Below are positions 61,812 through 64,000 of a stretch of 64,000 nucleotides of DNA, in pieces. Numbering within the stretch: position 1 is the stretch's first letter; each line of letters starts with the position of its first letter. The position numbers and the translations under genes are program-made. Below the pieces are notes generated by a model. The model saw only the letters and a list, made by a program, of their open reading frames with translations, made no database searches and was not told the origin of the DNA. Source of the stretch: Spirochaetia bacterium (GTDB taxonomy: Bacteria > Spirochaetota > Spirochaetia > Sphaerochaetales > Sphaerochaetaceae); NCBI GenBank assembly GCA_022482625.1, contig JAKVOU010000001.1, forward strand, positions 2,404,784 to 2,468,783. Direction: 5' to 3'.

Positions 61812-62747
61812 ATGCAGACTGACATGAAATTAGTCCGTGAATGCAACTGCAAGAAACTTCGGCAGGTATTGCGGAACGGCAAGTCGCTGACAGTTGCACA
61901 ATTGGCTGCCAAGACGGAAGTTTCCGTCGTGACTGTCCATGCGCTTCTTAATGACTTCTTGGGCTCTGGAGAAGTCGTGGAAATTCCTTCTGCAGCAGGA
62001 CAGAAAGGGCGTCCTGCCCGATGTTACCGACTCAATGGAGCTTTTTCATTGACGTTGGTACTTGCCTTGTACCGTCGGAAAGAAAAAAATGTGATTGATC
62101 TCAGATTGTTGGACCTGCTGGGTACTTGCCTTGCTGAAGAAAGACAGTGGATATGCCCTGCGGATGTACCGGCATTCCTGTTGCAGCTTGTTACGGATTT
62201 CAAGCAACAGTATCCTGCTCTTTCCCTTGTTGTCTTTGGTATTCCCGGTGTCTGTACTGATGGGAAGATTACAAGATGTGATTGCTCTAGCCTCATAGGC
62301 TGGGACCTTGGCAATTTTCCTGTAAGGACCATTGTCGAAAACGATATCAATGCAATGGTATATACACATGCAGGTACCGATGATGTCTGTGTCGGTATGT
62401 ATGTACCGGACGGTGATGCCCCTGGTGTCGGTATCTGCATACATGGACATATCTTCAGGGGATTTGCGGGGCTAGCCGGTGAAGTAGATGCACTTTTGCC
62501 TGATTGCCAGTGGTATAGGCCTGAAGATAGGGCAGCTTCATTGTCAGTGCTTGTCAGAGCCATTGCTTTCCTTTTGAATCCCAGTCGTCTGATAGTCTAT
62601 GTACAGCGTCCTGACCAAGCAGAGGAAGCTTTGTTCAGGGCTTCGCTTAGTGACAGGCAATTGGGTAGCATCGAATTTATTTCTTCTATGGAAGAAGATT
62701 ATCTTGCAGGGCTTGCCGCCCTAGGTCTTGAGGAGTTTTTCAGATGA
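61812..62747 (+). CDS. ROK-family transcriptional regulator
   Basis: 311 residues from ATG 61812 (AGAGG 6 nt upstream; the open frame begins at TTG 61806). An N-terminal winged helix (about 12-65: 'LTVAQLAAKTEVSVVTVHALL', written as separate HTH helices) is followed by a ROK domain with 'VFGIPGVCTDGKI', 'IVENDINAMVY' and 'IFRGFAGLAGEV'. The Cys-rich zinc motif of ROK kinases and a clear ATP loop are missing, so it is a sensor rather than a kinase. It overlaps the MFS gene by 4 bp and probably controls it in response to a sugar. Confidence 0.85.
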   Translation: MQTDMKLVRECNCKKLRQVLRNGKSLTVAQLAAKTEVSVVTVHALLNDFLGSGEVVEIPSAAGQKGRPARCYRLNGAFSLTLVLALYRRKEKNVIDLRLLDLLGTCLAEERQWICPADVPAFLLQLVTDFKQQYPALSLVVFGIPGVCTDGKITRCDCSSLIGWDLGNFPVRTIVENDINAMVYTHAGTDDVCVGMYVPDGDAPGVGICIHGHIFRGFAGLAGEVDALLPDCQWYRPEDRAASLSVLVRAIAFLLNPSRLIVYVQRPDQAEEALFRASLSDRQLGSIEFISSMEEDYLAGLAALGLEEFFR

Positions 62748-63889
62748 CTGTCCTGTTGATCATCATATATTTGTCTTTCATCAGCCTTGGACTTCCTGAT
62801 AGCCTATTGGGTGCAATCTGGCCCTCGCTTCATCTGAGCCTGTCTGTTCCCGTAAGTTATGCCGGAATACTAAGCTTTATTGTGTCGGGAGGAACTGTCG
62901 TCTCAGCTTTGAGTGCCATGTGGCTTTTCAAACACGTGGGAACTGGCAAAACGATTGCCTTTTCTACACTGTTGACGTCTTTGGCACTGTTCGGTTATTC
63001 CATTGTTCCTTCCTTTTGGTTCCTGTTACCCATTTCTCTCGTGCTTGGACTTGGTGCCGGTGCCATTGATTCCGCTCTCAACAACTATGTCGCAGTCCAT
63101 TACAAGGCACGGCATATGTCGTTCCTTCATTGCTGTTGGGGACTTGGCGCTTCGATAGGGCCGTTGATTTTGTCAGCATTCCTTGCAAAGGGGAGCTGGC
63201 AGGCAGGATACAGGACTATCGCTTCCATCCAACTTTGCCTTGCTGCCGTACAGTTTGTTTCTATGCCGTTATGGAAAAGAAACCAACAGTGTGAAGTTAG
63301 GGGAGAAGTCTTGCAGGTTGCAGAAAGGAATTCCAAGACCATACCTTTGGCTTGTCTGGCTTTCTTTTTCTATTGTTCCTATGAAACGGGGAGTATCCTG
63401 TGGATTGCGACTTATTTTGTCAAGGTACTTGGTGCGGATCCTGTCTTTGCTGCAAAGGCTACTTCTGTCCTGTTTATTGGCATTACCGGTGGCAGATTCC
63501 TTTCTGGGCTTGTTTCTGATACGGTAGGTGTAGTCCGTATGATTTATATCGGTATTCTGCTTGCACTTTTGGCAACAATAGGTTTCCTGTTTGTCTCTGC
63601 TCTGTATGTTGCTTTGACTTTTGTTTTTCTGATAGGTCTTGGTATGGCTCCACTTTATCCTTCGATGATTCACCGTACGCCGCGCCGTTATGGGGCTGTG
63701 GATTCTCCTAGGGTAATAGGGCTGCAGATGGCCACTGCCTATGTCGGATCTTCAATAATGCCTCCTGTCATAGGTATCATATCTGTACGGGTAGGTTTCC
63801 GGATGCTTCCGATTATCGGTTTGGTCTGTCTTCTCTGTATGTTGGCCTGTACATGGATAGTGGAACATTCGAAGCCGATTCTTATCTGA
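62744..63889 (+). CDS. MFS transporter
   Basis: 381 residues, about 12 membrane segments. MFS features: 'GLPDSLLGAIWPSLH' in the first segment, 'LVLGLGAGAIDSALNNYVA' (about 100-118) and 'HCCWGLGASIGPLIL' as in FucP/YbjJ-like sugar permeases. Translationally coupled to the ROK regulator through an ATGA overlap. Probably a sugar uptake or efflux carrier; no metabolic enzyme accompanies it within the window. Confidence 0.88.
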   Translation: MTVLLIIIYLSFISLGLPDSLLGAIWPSLHLSLSVPVSYAGILSFIVSGGTVVSALSAMWLFKHVGTGKTIAFSTLLTSLALFGYSIVPSFWFLLPISLVLGLGAGAIDSALNNYVAVHYKARHMSFLHCCWGLGASIGPLILSAFLAKGSWQAGYRTIASIQLCLAAVQFVSMPLWKRNQQCEVRGEVLQVAERNSKTIPLACLAFFFYCSYETGSILWIATYFVKVLGADPVFAAKATSVLFIGITGGRFLSGLVSDTVGVVRMIYIGILLALLATIGFLFVSALYVALTFVFLIGLGMAPLYPSMIHRTPRRYGAVDSPRVIGLQMATAYVGSSIMPPVIGIISVRVGFRMLPIIGLVCLLCMLACTWIVEHSKPILI

Positions 63890-64000
63890 GTTATAGGGAC
63901 TGTCTACCTGTTTTTTAAAACTTTACGGGAAATGATGTGTTTTCTTTGTTTGGGACTTGGCTTTTCTGGAAAAAAAATATATGTTCTGCAGTAATCCGTC
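63890..64000. other. Downstream end of window
   Basis: 111 bases after the MFS stop. No hairpin with a T-tract, promoter or gene could be supported. Confidence 0.5.

Noticed and set aside
1-64000. CRISPR array, tRNA or rRNA genes
   Set aside because: No spaced direct repeats, tRNA T-loop consensus or rRNA-like stretches were noticed in the intergenic regions.

Overview
The window looks like a chromosome segment of an anaerobic, host- or sediment-associated spirochete, most likely Sphaerochaeta-like. This is an inference from export signals of the 'LFANG' type on two binding proteins, the wealth of ABC importers, and the GntP/LarA/UxaA, Bmp-type and molybdenum-hydroxylase genes. No rRNA, tRNA or CRISPR array is visible.

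Layout. 1-4635: AT-rich sugar-type ABC importer (binding protein, two permeases, PhnP-like metallo-hydrolase); the second permease is split by a GC-rich insertion sequence at 1646-3266 with a 4-bp target duplication. 4730-5266: transposase relic. 5806-9594: polyamine-type ABC importer closed by a terminator. 9723-11992 (minus): M20 amidohydrolase and ketopantoate-reductase-like gene. 12237-16449 (minus): LarA-family racemase (frameshifted), two-part UxaA/SAF dehydratase and GntP permease, with a strong promoter and an operator palindrome facing a divergent FCD-type GntR regulator (16641-17321).

18023-42989 is a large nucleobase/nucleoside island. One 12-gene plus-strand run encodes a Bmp-type ABC importer, an amidohydrolase deaminase, three xanthine-dehydrogenase-type molybdenum subunits, two 2Fe-2S subunits, one FAD subunit and a flavodoxin-like protein. 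It is followed by a HutC-type regulator, a YgeY-like M20 hydrolase, a PreA-like iron-sulfur protein, an SsnA-like amidohydrolase and a second, minus-strand Bmp-type importer whose last permease is frameshifted. Together these suggest uptake, deamination, hydroxylation and ring opening of purine-like heterocycles under anaerobic conditions.

43277-53686 (minus) is a compact AT-rich six-gene island in which most start and stop codons overlap: m5C DNA methyltransferase (frameshifted at an 8-base homopolymer), an ankyrin-repeat/sigma-70 fusion, a GHKL ATPase, a Z1 helicase-like ATPase, a PD-(D/E)XK nuclease-like protein and an AIPR protein. It belongs to the predicted GHKL/Z1 restriction-modification class of phage-defence systems. 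The ankyrin/sigma protein, which also seems to have a region 1.1-like segment, is the most unusual gene in the window. Next to it lie an EF-hand alpha/beta hydrolase, a kinase remnant and two identical IS1634-like elements in direct orientation 35 bp apart (55536-59436).

59476-61532 encodes a PTS IIA-like protein, a CPA2 cation/proton antiporter and a small PII-like protein. 61812-63889 encodes a ROK-type regulator and an MFS transporter.

Three genes carry one- or two-base changes in short simple-sequence tracts (15520, 38484, 52946). These may be true frameshifts, phase-variable sites or sequencing errors; the sequence alone cannot decide.
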